From assembly GCA_021819605.1 (NCBI GenBank), contig JAKAQT010000012.1, positions 1 to 21,004 of the forward strand: a stretch of 21,004 nucleotides of DNA. The letters are read 5' to 3'. Origin of the DNA: Thermoplasmata archaeon (GTDB lineage: Archaea; Thermoplasmatota; Thermoplasmata; Thermoplasmatales; Thermoplasmataceae). A program made the position numbers and the translations under genes. Every line of letters begins with the position of its first letter. Within the stretch, counting starts at the first letter, position 1. This document shows, in pieces, positions 1-7,848 of this stretch. The notes under the pieces were generated by a model. It did not search any database and was not told where the DNA came from. It saw only the letters and a list, made by a program, of their open reading frames with translations.

Positions 1-2
1 CT

Positions 3-254
3 AGATGCATTTCCGGAAAACCTCCTGGCTTGCATGGGTTAAGCCTGAGGTTGCCTGAGGGATTCGGCGGTGACACCGAGGGCTGTACAGCATACGCCTC
101 TGCCTGAGTGGTGAGGGCCATACCATCCTGCGACATGACTGGTAAGGGTTGCTCCCCGAAGTCAGCTGGCCTATTGCGCTCCGTTCCTGAGAAGGGTTGC
201 CATGCCAACAAATCTGGAAGTGCAAGCCAACGTGCTTTAGCCGTTGGTGGTTGA
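3..254 (+). pseudogene. Decayed C-terminal tail of a TnpB-like (IS200/IS605-type) transposase, cut by the window edge
   Basis: Frame 3 of the + strand is open from the edge to a TGA at 252-254, except for one TGA at 105-107 where TGG would be one base away. The reading contains GLHGLSLRLPEGFGGDTEGC before the stop and ends HANKSGSASQRALAVGG after it. Glycine/serine-rich tails of this sort follow the RuvC and zinc-ribbon part of archaeal TnpB proteins, as I remember them. The catalytic part would lie to the left of the window, so the assignment rests on tail resemblance only. The complementary strand is also open across this stretch, but its translation is rich in Cys, His and Arg and looks like a shadow. 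A non-coding RNA overlapping the transposon's right end is a further possibility. Confidence 0.4.
227..247 (+). repeat. Hairpin near the end of the transposase-like remnant
   Basis: CCAACG (227-232) pairs with CGTTGG (242-247). Inside it, GC (234-235) pairs with GC (240-241) around a TTTA loop, with one bulged T at 233. IS200/IS605 elements carry subterminal hairpins, and the RNA guide of TnpB comes from this end. That fits the neighbouring remnant, but such a hairpin could also occur by chance. Confidence 0.4.
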
Positions 255-316
255 CGAAACGTAAACAGTGATTCTCAAATTTATCCGGCCAAACATTTAT
301 CTTTTTATTGGACAAT

Positions 317-330
317 AATATTTATATAGG
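317..330 (+). promoter_or_regulatory. TATA box for smc
   Basis: An A/T-rich run with TTTATATAGG at 321-330 is the only good TATA-like element before smc. Using the usual archaeal spacing of about 25 bases, transcription would begin near 350. That is downstream of the TTG at 343 and about 23 bases before the ATG at 373, which supports the ATG as the real start. Confidence 0.6.
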
Positions 331-372
331 ATTATAAGTTAATTGAATGACAACTGTCAGACAGATGGAAAT

Positions 373-3300
373 ATGTTTCTGGAATCTCTTGAGCTTCATA
401 ATTTCAAATCGTTCGGAATCAGGAAGAGAATAGTGTTCAGGAAAGGGTTTACCGTCATAAGCGGGCCCAATGGAAGTGGAAAGAGCAACATCGGCGATTC
501 ACTGCTGTTTGTCCTGGGCACAAGATCATCAAAGGCAGTCAGGGCCGAAAGGCTTGGCGATCTCATACACAAATCATCGGACGAAAAACACAACAGGGAT
601 TACTGCAGTGTTACTGTGACACTTGACACTGAGGATCCTGGGAAGCTTCCTGAGGACAGGAAGATAATCCTTAAACGGGAACTTGTGGCTGAAATGGATG
701 GCTACAAGTCCAACTATTACATAAACGGCCAGAGAGTGAGGCATTCCGATGTGGCCGATCTCCTGGATTCCCTTCATATCTACCTGGATTCATACAGCTT
801 TGTTCTCCAGGGGGATATCAATAACATTGTGAAAATGACCGGATTCGAGCGGAGAAAGCTGCTTGAGTCCATATCTGGAATAGAAAGCTTTGACATACAG
901 ATAGAGAAGGCCCAGGGTGACATCCTCTCCATAAGCGAGAACCTGGGAAGGCTTGAGGTTCTGCTAGACCAGACTAAGAAGCGCAAACAGGACCTTGAAG
1001 CTGAAAAGGATGTGGCAGAAAGGTATGAGCGGTTATCCGCGGCAATAAGAAACCTCAGAATGACCATGCTTAACATCGAGAAGGAAGGCATGCAGAGGGA
1101 AATCGCTTCACATTCAAGAAACATCGATCAGCTAATGCAGGAGATCGGTGAAATTGAAGCCAGAATCACAAGCATGAATCAGCAGCTTGGCCTTCTGGAG
1201 GGCGAGAACAGGGACCTGAAGCAGAGGCTTGAGGTGTCAGGAAACTCACAGTTGCGCGAGATCAGGGAACAGATTGAAAATCAGCGCGTCACCATAGCAG
1301 AGACGGGAATCAGGGTCGAGAACAGTCAGGAGAGAATCAGGAATATCTCTGACCAGATGGAAGCAGACAACAGGGACCTGGAAAAAACCTCAAGAAGCCT
1401 GGAATGGCTGCAGTCCAACCTTGCTGAAAACAGCAAAACCCTGAATGAAATACGTTCTTCAATGGGAAGGATTTCACAGGATCTGAAATCAATCCGGGAT
1501 AAGAACAGCAGGAGTTCCTCAGAGATCCTGAAAAAGCAGGAGGAGATTAAGGCTAAGGACAGTTCCATCAGGGAGCTGAACAGCCAGATGGATCACCTCA
1601 TTGAGGAAAGGGACAGGATACAGGCAGAACGGTCTGGTGTTGTAAGTGAACTTGGGACACTGGAAGAGAAGAAGAAAGATCTTGAATTCCAGGTGAGGGA
1701 CGCCGCATGGCGCCTGAAGGAAATCGAGAAAGATGCAGGCAGTTCAAAGGAAAACAACGAAAAGCTGTCATTCAGGTATTATGAGCTGAAGCGCAGGCTG
1801 GAAGAGCTTAGAAAGAGGAAGGACGTCCTGCAGGCAGACCTCAATGCAGCTGGAAGGGAACATACGCAGCTCCAGTCACAGGTTTCATCAAGATCCGGAT
1901 CAGCAAACCGTGCTGTCGCCACAATTCTTGGTGCCAGGAATCAGAATAAAATACAGGGAATACACGGAACCATAAGGGAACTGGTGTCATTTCCGGACGA
2001 ATTCAGGCCGGCCATAGAGGCAGCCGCAGGGGCGAGGCTTAACTCCGTTGTTGTGGAGGATGACGGGGTTGCCGAGCAGTGCCTTGACCTCCTGAAAAGG
2101 GAAAGGACAGGCAAGATGACCTTCCTTCCACTCAACAAGGTTCTGGGCGGCAGACCCAGAGGCAAAGCCATCACTGTCCGCTCCTCAGATGGATCAATGG
2201 GCTACGTTTTCGAAAAAATATCATTCGATCCGAAATATGAAGGGATTATCTGGTACGCTGTCCAGGATACCGTCATAGTGCGTGATGTTCCCACTGCAAG
2301 AAAGTACATGGTCGGGGTCCGGCTTGTGACAATGGACGGCGATATATTTGAGGCCAGCGGTGCAATTACAGGCGGTTTCCAGGACAGGGGAAAATCCCAG
2401 GAGAACCTTGATGCAAGAATTTCAGAGCTGTCAGCAAGGATAAGGGAAATTTCCGCAGAGCTCGATGCAATAAATTCAGAAATTCCGCAGGTTGAGTCTG
2501 AGTTTGATGACATATCCCAGAAGCTGAGGGACACCTCAAGAAGCGAGGGTTCCCGGTCGGCCGAGATCCAGCAGTGGAGAAAACTGGTGGATGAGGGAAA
2601 ACCGAAGCTGGACGAACTGGCTTCAAGAATATCTGACCTGAACAGGAAGCTATCCGAGGTGGATGGGAAACTTTCCGGCAATGACCGGGAATCCAAGGAG
2701 ATACGGGTCAGGATATCACGCCTCGAATCTGAAAAGTCAGCAATATTCGATCAGATCCGTGAAATTTCCCCACAGTTCGCAGAGAAGGAGAGTGCCCTGG
2801 AGGCCGAACTCACATCGCTCAGGTCAAGGGAAAGCGACTTTTCTGCTGAGATTGTGAAGATCGGGAACGATATCTCACACATAAAGCAGAAATCCGACGA
2901 GATCAGGGCAAGAATTACGTCCAACAGCGAGGAAAGGGCAAAGCTTGAAAAGGATCTTGAAGTTTCCCAGGGCACACTGGCGCAGCAGAAGGCTGACCTT
3001 GAAAAACTCAGGGCAGTTGAAGCCGAAATATCCGAGAAGTCCAGGGAGATTGTCGACGCGCTTAACGCTAATGAGGCAGAAATTTCAAGGATAAAAGAGA
3101 GCATTGAAACAGAGAAGGCGGGAATTGGAACAAAGAATGATCTCATACTGTCATCCAGGCTCAAGACTGAGAACCTCCAGTCAAGGATACAGGATCTCGC
3201 CCAGCAAATGGCTGAAGTTGGGGGCGAAATTCTCCCGGCCATGAGATACATCCAGGAGGCAAAACGTGAGCTCGATGCCAGGAATGCAGAACTTGTGGCC

Positions 3301-3921
3301 CTGGGGCCTGTGAACCAGAAGGCCGTTGCGGAATACCAGCAGGTCTCAGCGGATCTTGACGCACTCACCAGGGAAATGGACAGTCTTTCGCAGGAGAAAG
3401 CGGACCTGGAAAGGCTTATGGAGAGGCTGAACCACCAGAAGGAAAAGATTTTCATGGAAATGTACGGGGCCATAAACGAGAACATGAAATCCATATATGG
3501 TGAGATATCTGGCGGCGGAGAAGCAAGCCTTGAAATGAGCAATGAATCGGATCCGCTAAATTCCGAGATATTCATAAGGGCAAGGCCCAAGGGGAAGAGC
3601 TTTTCCAAGCTTGAAGCACTGAGCGGCGGTGAAAAAAGCCTCACTGCGCTTTCATTCATACTTGCCGTGCAGAGAATCAACCCCTCACCCCTGTACTATC
3701 TGGACGAGGTAGACATGTTCCTTGACGGATCAAACGCTGAGCGTGTTGGAAAGATGTTCAAGCTTAACTCAAACACATCCCAGGTCTTCTCAGTGTCCCT
3801 GAGGAAGGCGATGCTGAAATATGCCGATCATGTGGTTGTGGTTACAAGCTTTGACGGTGAAAATACCGAGATATTCGAGAAGTCCGTTTCTGAATCCGGC
3901 AACATGGAGGTGCAGAGTTGA
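373..3921 (+). CDS. smc: Chromosome partition protein SMC
   Basis: This is the structural maintenance of chromosomes ATPase, which organises and segregates the chromosome with a kleisin partner. From the ATG at 373 the protein has 1182 residues, the normal SMC size. Walker A (GPNGSGKSN) is at residues 31-39 and a Q-loop (FVLQGDI) follows. Two long Glu/Lys/Arg-rich coiled coils flank a globular hinge at about 520-680. The ABC signature LSGGEKS is at 1083-1089 and Walker B (LYYLDEVD) at 1107-1114. The frame also opens at a TTG at 343, but SMC proteins normally begin just before the first strand of the head, as MFLESLELHNFKSFG does, and the TATA position agrees. The stop overlaps the scpA start, so the two subunits are probably made from one mRNA. 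No frame damage was seen. Confidence 0.97.
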   Translation: MFLESLELHNFKSFGIRKRIVFRKGFTVISGPNGSGKSNIGDSLLFVLGTRSSKAVRAERLGDLIHKSSDEKHNRDYCSVTVTLDTEDPGKLPEDRKIILKRELVAEMDGYKSNYYINGQRVRHSDVADLLDSLHIYLDSYSFVLQGDINNIVKMTGFERRKLLESISGIESFDIQIEKAQGDILSISENLGRLEVLLDQTKKRKQDLEAEKDVAERYERLSAAIRNLRMTMLNIEKEGMQREIASHSRNIDQLMQEIGEIEARITSMNQQLGLLEGENRDLKQRLEVSGNSQLREIREQIENQRVTIAETGIRVENSQERIRNISDQMEADNRDLEKTSRSLEWLQSNLAENSKTLNEIRSSMGRISQDLKSIRDKNSRSSSEILKKQEEIKAKDSSIRELNSQMDHLIEERDRIQAERSGVVSELGTLEEKKKDLEFQVRDAAWRLKEIEKDAGSSKENNEKLSFRYYELKRRLEELRKRKDVLQADLNAAGREHTQLQSQVSSRSGSANRAVATILGARNQNKIQGIHGTIRELVSFPDEFRPAIEAAAGARLNSVVVEDDGVAEQCLDLLKRERTGKMTFLPLNKVLGGRPRGKAITVRSSDGSMGYVFEKISFDPKYEGIIWYAVQDTVIVRDVPTARKYMVGVRLVTMDGDIFEASGAITGGFQDRGKSQENLDARISELSARIREISAELDAINSEIPQVESEFDDISQKLRDTSRSEGSRSAEIQQWRKLVDEGKPKLDELASRISDLNRKLSEVDGKLSGNDRESKEIRVRISRLESEKSAIFDQIREISPQFAEKESALEAELTSLRSRESDFSAEIVKIGNDISHIKQKSDEIRARITSNSEERAKLEKDLEVSQGTLAQQKADLEKLRAVEAEISEKSREIVDALNANEAEISRIKESIETEKAGIGTKNDLILSSRLKTENLQSRIQDLAQQMAEVGGEILPAMRYIQEAKRELDARNAELVALGPVNQKAVAEYQQVSADLDALTREMDSLSQEKADLERLMERLNHQKEKIFMEMYGAINENMKSIYGEISGGGEASLEMSNESDPLNSEIFIRARPKGKSFSKLEALSGGEKSLTALSFILAVQRINPSPLYYLDEVDMFLDGSNAERVGKMFKLNSNTSQVFSVSLRKAMLKYADHVVVVTSFDGENTEIFEKSVSESGNMEVQS

Positions 3922-4697
3922 ACCAGGATGACATAGTCAGGAGCATAGTTGTCCAGGGAACGCTTCTTGAATCCGACACTGCATATTACCAGGAGATGCT
4001 TTCAGACCAGGGAGTAAGGGAGTATACAAACCCCGTGGAAAAGGCCATTGCATCAATCTTCAGGATGTGCCTTGATGGCAGCATAGATCCATGGGATATC
4101 GATCTCAGGTCATTCACAAAGATTTTCTCCGAGGTCGTCACGGATGAATTCAGGGATTTCGGCACAGCCGGCCTTATCATGTACCAGGCCTGGCACATAC
4201 TTAGCCGGAAGACTGAGGATTCAATCGAAAAGAGGCTGCAGCCCGAGCAGCCGGAATATGAGGACGGCGAAATTGATGAATCTGTGCCTTCCCAGCTTAA
4301 TGATCCGGTAGAAATCAGCTTCAACCCTCCGGTGCGCCATCAGGAGAAGAGGAAGGTCTTCCTTGTTGAGCTTCTGGATGCCATGAGGGAGGCTTATTCT
4401 AACGGCAGCCGCGCAAGGAAACAGCTTGCAGTGCGTGATCCAGCGGAGGAAACTCACGACATAGAGGAGATAGTGTCAAACCTTCATGCGGAGGAGCCCG
4501 AAAGTGAGATTCTCAGGGTTGGTGAGATTATCAATTCTGATTCCAGGAGCGAGATCCCGCTGGAGCAGATCTGGGATACACCAGAGTTTACGAGACCCTC
4601 ATTCTTCGTGTATTGCGGTTTTCTGATGAGGGAAAGAAAGCTGAAGCTTTCACAGCAGCAGCCATACGGGCCTGTGATAATAGAAAAGCCGCTCTGA
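3918..4697 (+). CDS. scpA: Kleisin ScpA, SMC partner
   Basis: This is a 259-residue ScpA-type segregation and condensation protein, the kleisin that bridges the two SMC heads. The N-terminal part carries the family's typical stretch GSIDPWDIDLRSF at residues 54-66. A charged, variable middle follows, then a C-terminal winged-helix-like part from about 195, ending LSQQQPYGPVIIEKPL. The start is a TTG at 3918 that overlaps the smc TGA at 3919-3921. A strong SD, GGAGGT at 3906-3911, sits 6 bases upstream, and no ATG in frame is well placed, so TTG is well supported. The overlap implies translational coupling and matched amounts of the two subunits. No ScpB gene is visible nearby. Confidence 0.9.
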   Translation: MNQDDIVRSIVVQGTLLESDTAYYQEMLSDQGVREYTNPVEKAIASIFRMCLDGSIDPWDIDLRSFTKIFSEVVTDEFRDFGTAGLIMYQAWHILSRKTEDSIEKRLQPEQPEYEDGEIDESVPSQLNDPVEISFNPPVRHQEKRKVFLVELLDAMREAYSNGSRARKQLAVRDPAEETHDIEEIVSNLHAEEPESEILRVGEIINSDSRSEIPLEQIWDTPEFTRPSFFVYCGFLMRERKLKLSQQQPYGPVIIEKPL

Positions 4698-4730
4698 TAC
4701 CGCCTGATGCGGCAATGGAAGTGAGAATGT

Positions 4731-4982
4731 TTGGGGGATAAGGAAAACATAAGCGCGTCGGAAATTTCAGAATATGCGTTCTGCAATGTTAGCTGGCAGC
4801 TGGACAGGGAAGGAGCTCCCAGATCAGGGCACTCTTCGGCCAGGATGAAGGCGGGCGTGAGGTCTCACAGGAAAGTTGGCAGATCATACAGGTCAACCGG
4901 CATGTACATCTATACAATTTCAGCCCTGCTGGTGGCCACGGTGGCATTCATATTGTATTATGTGATGTCACTTCTCATATGA
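4731..4982 (+). CDS. N-terminal half of a split, membrane-anchored Cas4-like nuclease
   Basis: This 83-residue protein begins like a Cas4/RecB-family nuclease: ISASEISEYAFCNVSWQLD at residues 7-25, with C18 at the place of the first Fe-S cysteine, then M39 xx G42 xxx H46, matching the family's G-x3-H motif. After a basic stretch (RSHRKVGRSYRS), residues 58-82 form one hydrophobic transmembrane helix and the protein ends. The catalytic D, E and K and the other three cysteines are missing; they are in the next ORF, whose ATG overlaps this stop (ATGA at 4979-4982). The start is a TTG with GGAAGTGA (4718-4725) upstream; a TGA at 4722-4724 bars any earlier start. It probably works as a heterodimer with the next product. 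A frameshift in the sequence is the main alternative. Confidence 0.7.
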   Translation: MGDKENISASEISEYAFCNVSWQLDREGAPRSGHSSARMKAGVRSHRKVGRSYRSTGMYIYTISALLVATVAFILYYVMSLLI

Positions 4983-5533
4983 TCCAGTTCCCGCTTGTTA
5001 TCCTATCAATTACATTCATTTTTCTTCTGGCCATTCTCCTGAAGCTCAGGAGCAGGAGGAGATCTCTGGCAATTCCGGAAGGCCAGGAGGTATACCAGGA
5101 CCTGCAGGGCAAAGGGAGGATACTCAGGTCGGTTGAACTTGGAATATCCGGCAAACCTGATATGATTGTCAGGAAGGGGCGGACCATAATTCCCTATGAA
5201 TACAAGAGCACAAATGCCTCCTCACCGAGGGATGGCCACCTCTATCAGATGTTTGCATATTTTGCCATTCTCGAGGAAAATTATCCTGGCCAGAGCATTC
5301 CATATGGCATCCTGAAGTACAGGGAAACGGCTTTCAAGGTTCACAACAGTTCCGAAAACAGATGGAAACTGCTTTCAATCCTGGATGAGATGAGAAACTC
5401 AGATCGCCACGCCATAAGAAACCACAACAACAGGGGCAAGTGTTTCAGATGCTCATTCAGGGAAGTCTGCCGCCAAAGCTTAATTAAACCAAGCGGCAAT
5501 CCACAGCAAGATGATTCGCACCCAAGGACTTGA
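4979..5533 (+). CDS. C-terminal half of a split, membrane-anchored Cas4-like nuclease (PD-(D/E)XK)
   Basis: This 184-residue protein opens with a transmembrane helix (residues 4-22) followed by KLRSRRRS, which suggests the rest is cytoplasmic. The nuclease core follows: GKPD with D61, then IPYEYKST with E74 and K76, the PD-(D/E)xK signature, then Q90 and Y94 of the QxxxY motif. The tail has CFRCSFREVC, with C155, C158 and C164, the three C-terminal cysteines that hold an Fe-S cluster in Cas4. The fourth Cas4 cysteine and the motif-1 histidine are encoded in the upstream ORF. Its reading frame is -1 relative to that ORF. It overlaps tyrS by 23 bases. There is no CRISPR array or other cas gene in the window, so it resembles a solo Cas4-type enzyme. 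Its substrate is unknown. Confidence 0.75.
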   Translation: MIQFPLVILSITFIFLLAILLKLRSRRRSLAIPEGQEVYQDLQGKGRILRSVELGISGKPDMIVRKGRTIIPYEYKSTNASSPRDGHLYQMFAYFAILEENYPGQSIPYGILKYRETAFKVHNSSENRWKLLSILDEMRNSDRHAIRNHNNRGKCFRCSFREVCRQSLIKPSGNPQQDDSHPRT

Positions 5534-6494
5534 AAGTGAGTTTCAGGAGATTGTTACACCCGAGGAACTTTCTTCCCTTTCACCTGGAAGTACGGGATAT
5601 ATAGGTTTTGAGCCCTCCGGCCTGCCCCACATAGCCACAGGAATAATGTGGCCCAGAAAGATCAACCGCCTGGTGGATTCCGGTATCAACATGAGGGTTC
5701 TCCTGGCGGACTGGCATGCAATGGTGAACGACAAGCTGGGCGGTGATCTCCAGCGGATAAGGGAAAGCGGTACAGTCATGATGAAGTGCATGAAGGCGCA
5801 GGGGCTCTATAACGAAGTGGAATTTGTCTGGGCAGATGACCTTGTTTCAGGGTCTGACTACTGGAAGAAGCTCCTCATGGTGGCAAAGAACTCCAACCTG
5901 GCCAGGATCAGGAGGGCCCTGCCCATAATGGGGAGGAGTGAGGACGACGCCGACAGCGACTTCAGCAAATACATATACCCACTTATGCAGGTTACGGACA
6001 TCTTTTTCATGAAGCTTGACGTTGCAGTTGGTGGCATGGATCAGCGGCACGCCCACATGCTGGCCAGGGATATAGCAGCCAGAATGGGCGAGAAGAAGCC
6101 CGTTTCCCTGCATGCAGCACTGCTGGGCAGCCTGAAGGGCTCCGGCAGGATGGACAGTTTCAAGAAGATGTCCAAGAGCGACCCGGATTCAGCCATATTC
6201 ATGTCAGATTCCAGGAAGGATGTGGAGAGAAAAATAAAGTCAGCATTCTGCCCGGTAGCAGAGATCGACGGCAATCCTCTGGTGGAAATAATGAAACACG
6301 TGGTATTTCCATACCTTGGCAGGGAGATCGTCATAAACAGGCCACCATCAAAGGGAGGAGACATAACCTTCAGGAAATACAGTGAGTTTGAACTGGAATA
6401 CTCATCCGGCAGGATACATCCCATGGACCTCAAGGCGGCGCTGTCGACATATCTGAATGAGATGATGGAACCATCAAGAAGCGTATTCTCATGA
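5511..6494 (+). CDS. tyrS: Tyrosyl-tRNA synthetase
   Basis: This class I synthetase charges tRNA-Tyr. The 327 residues match the short archaeal/eukaryotic type. GYIGFEPSGLPHIATG at residues 29-44 holds the tyrosine-binding Tyr and the HIGH-like signature. YPLMQVTDIFFM followed by VAVGGMDQRHAHML carries the Gln, Asp and GG-DQR positions that select tyrosine rather than tryptophan. KMSKS is at 219-223. The ATG at 5511 lies inside the 3' end of the nuclease gene (23-base overlap), so it is the last gene of the smc run and is probably co-transcribed. There is no strong SD; AGCAAG lies just before the ATG. Confidence 0.95.
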   Translation: MIRTQGLESEFQEIVTPEELSSLSPGSTGYIGFEPSGLPHIATGIMWPRKINRLVDSGINMRVLLADWHAMVNDKLGGDLQRIRESGTVMMKCMKAQGLYNEVEFVWADDLVSGSDYWKKLLMVAKNSNLARIRRALPIMGRSEDDADSDFSKYIYPLMQVTDIFFMKLDVAVGGMDQRHAHMLARDIAARMGEKKPVSLHAALLGSLKGSGRMDSFKKMSKSDPDSAIFMSDSRKDVERKIKSAFCPVAEIDGNPLVEIMKHVVFPYLGREIVINRPPSKGGDITFRKYSEFELEYSSGRIHPMDLKAALSTYLNEMMEPSRSVFS

Positions 6495-6543
6495 CGCAAG
6501 CTTCATGGGGATGCAGTGATACACATTAACGAAGGATGCGGGA

Positions 6544-6711
6544 TCACTTCATTTTCTCCAGTATTATCCTGTCACCTTCCATGTAGAATCCTACGATGTC
6601 CCTGGGCTCAATTGAGAGTTGCTGGCTGACCTTCTTGGGGAGGGTCACCCTGAGGGAGCTTCCGCGCCTCGAAACATGGGCTATGTCTATCAGAATTCTA
6701 TCCGGATTCAT
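6544..6711 (-). CDS. AbrB/SpoVT-family DNA-binding protein
   Basis: This is a 55-residue swapped-hairpin AbrB-type protein. The core is RGSSLRVTLPKKVSQQLSIE followed by RDIVGFYMEGDRIILEK, the normal loop-strand pattern of one AbrB domain. Such proteins act as dimeric transcription regulators or antitoxins; no toxin gene adjoins it, so a regulator is more likely. The frame stays open to 6825, but the ATG at 6711 lies about 28 bases from a good TATA box and gives the normal family length, so the extension is rejected. It is convergent with tyrS, with 49 bases between the stops, and lies downstream of fen but has its own promoter. Confidence 0.8.
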   Translation of the reverse strand: MNPDRILIDIAHVSRRGSSLRVTLPKKVSQQLSIEPRDIVGFYMEGDRIILEKMK

Positions 6712-6734
6712 GGCATGTATGCATAATGAATGAC

Positions 6735-6743
6735 GTATATAAA
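6735..6743 (-). promoter_or_regulatory. TATA box for the AbrB-like gene
   Basis: Read on the minus strand this is TTTATATAC. Its centre is 28 bases before the ATG at 6711, so the mRNA is probably leaderless. The same octamer-like TATA occurs before radB. Confidence 0.65.
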
Positions 6744-6828
6744 CTAGTTGCATATAATTAATGAGATTAAACTTTAGCACCATGTTACTGGAAACAAGCC
6801 TGTAGCTTTCAGCGGACAATTTCATTCT

Positions 6829-7848
6829 TCAGAAGAATGAATCGAGATTCTTCTGTGATTCCTTCCTGTAGGCCGCCTGCAGGGTTTCTATATATGGATC
6901 AACCCTGGATGGCGAGAAATCATGAATGTCACAGAGGAAGTGCTTCACAGATTCAGCATCGGGAGGTCTCATGGAAATATCGCCTGGATCGGCATATGGG
7001 GGGTTCATGAACAGTTCTATGATTTCATCAAGATTCTCGATTTCCTCTTTTCTGGCCTTCATCACCTCATGAATTGTCCCGTACTTTTTGATGAGTTTCA
7101 GGGCAGATTTTGCGCCGGTTCTTGGAAGCCCGGAATTGAAATCAGTCCCAACCATTATGCCTACGTGTATGAGCTGCTCCCAGGTGATGCCCAGAATCCC
7201 AAGGTTTTCCTCCAGATCTATGAACTCCGGCGTAACGTTTATGTAAATGTTCTTGCCCGGGAGCTTACGCTTTCCCATCTGTGTGAGATTCCGGAACACG
7301 CGCCTTGCACCGAAGAGCAGGCAGTCGTAGTCCTGGGAGACAACCCCGTCCACCAGTGCTGTCCTGCACATCACGGATGCCTGAGCTTCTCCCTCAGATG
7401 GTGCCTGAACCACCGGAACACCCATGTATTTCAGCAGATCCTTAGATTCGCTGACGATCTCGGTTGTGATGTAATTTATCCTGGAGCTGAGTGATCTTGC
7501 CCTTTCCTCGTTCCCCTCCTCCAGTGCCACCCGGAGCTCCTCCCGGTTCTTCTCTCTCACAAGTTTCCGGGCCTCAAGCGTCCTGTTCTTCAGGATAGAC
7601 GGCCTGCCATCAAAGACAAAGACAGGCTTTATCCCAACCTCTATCATGTTTATTGTACGGTAGAAAAGCCCTGAAAGATGTGACGTCACGTTGCCTGACC
7701 TGTCCATTAGCGGAGTGCCATCAGGCTGCCGTATGCTGCTGAGGAACTGGTAAATTATGTTGTAGGCATCAACACTGACCCTCATTCCGCCCTGATCCTT
7801 CAGGCTGGTGCTGTGTTTAACAAGTATATCGGATATATCTACACCCAA
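6829..7848 (-). CDS. fen: Flap endonuclease FEN-1
   Basis: This structure-specific nuclease removes 5' flaps in Okazaki-fragment maturation and base-excision repair. It has 339 residues, the usual archaeal length. The metal-binding acids are all present: D27, D80, E151, E153, D172, D174 and D235. N- and I-domains are followed by a helix-hairpin-helix region (GLPRTGAKSALKLIKKYG), and the C-terminal QKNLDSFF (332-339) is a PIP box for binding the PCNA clamp. The start is a TTG directly after the radB stop (TAATTG). GAGGTG within the last radB codons acts as SD, and MGVDISDIL is the family's normal beginning. It is almost certainly co-translated with radB. Confidence 0.96.
   Translation of the reverse strand: MGVDISDILVKHSTSLKDQGGMRVSVDAYNIIYQFLSSIRQPDGTPLMDRSGNVTSHLSGLFYRTINMIEVGIKPVFVFDGRPSILKNRTLEARKLVREKNREELRVALEEGNEERARSLSSRINYITTEIVSESKDLLKYMGVPVVQAPSEGEAQASVMCRTALVDGVVSQDYDCLLFGARRVFRNLTQMGKRKLPGKNIYINVTPEFIDLEENLGILGITWEQLIHVGIMVGTDFNSGLPRTGAKSALKLIKKYGTIHEVMKARKEEIENLDEIIELFMNPPYADPGDISMRPPDAESVKHFLCDIHDFSPSRVDPYIETLQAAYRKESQKNLDSFF

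Noticed and set aside
1..315. Minus-strand open frame of 104 codons running to the left edge
   Set aside because: Its translation is rich in Cys, His, Arg and Pro with no family resemblance, and the plus strand gives a better transposase-tail reading.
343..372. TTG at 343 as the smc start
   Set aside because: It lies only about 18 bases from the TATA box, probably upstream of the transcription start, and adds ten residues not typical of SMC.
2751..3680. Long minus-strand open frame (309 codons) inside smc
   Set aside because: It is Ser-rich shadow coding opposite the SMC coiled coil and head, with no promoter or family match.
4699..4712. CCGC/GCGG hairpin after scpA as a terminator
   Set aside because: The stem is only 4 bp, has no T run, and the next gene follows closely in the same direction.
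6712..6825. N-terminal extension of the AbrB-like protein
   Set aside because: It contains the TATA box of the gene, and the added residues are not AbrB-like.
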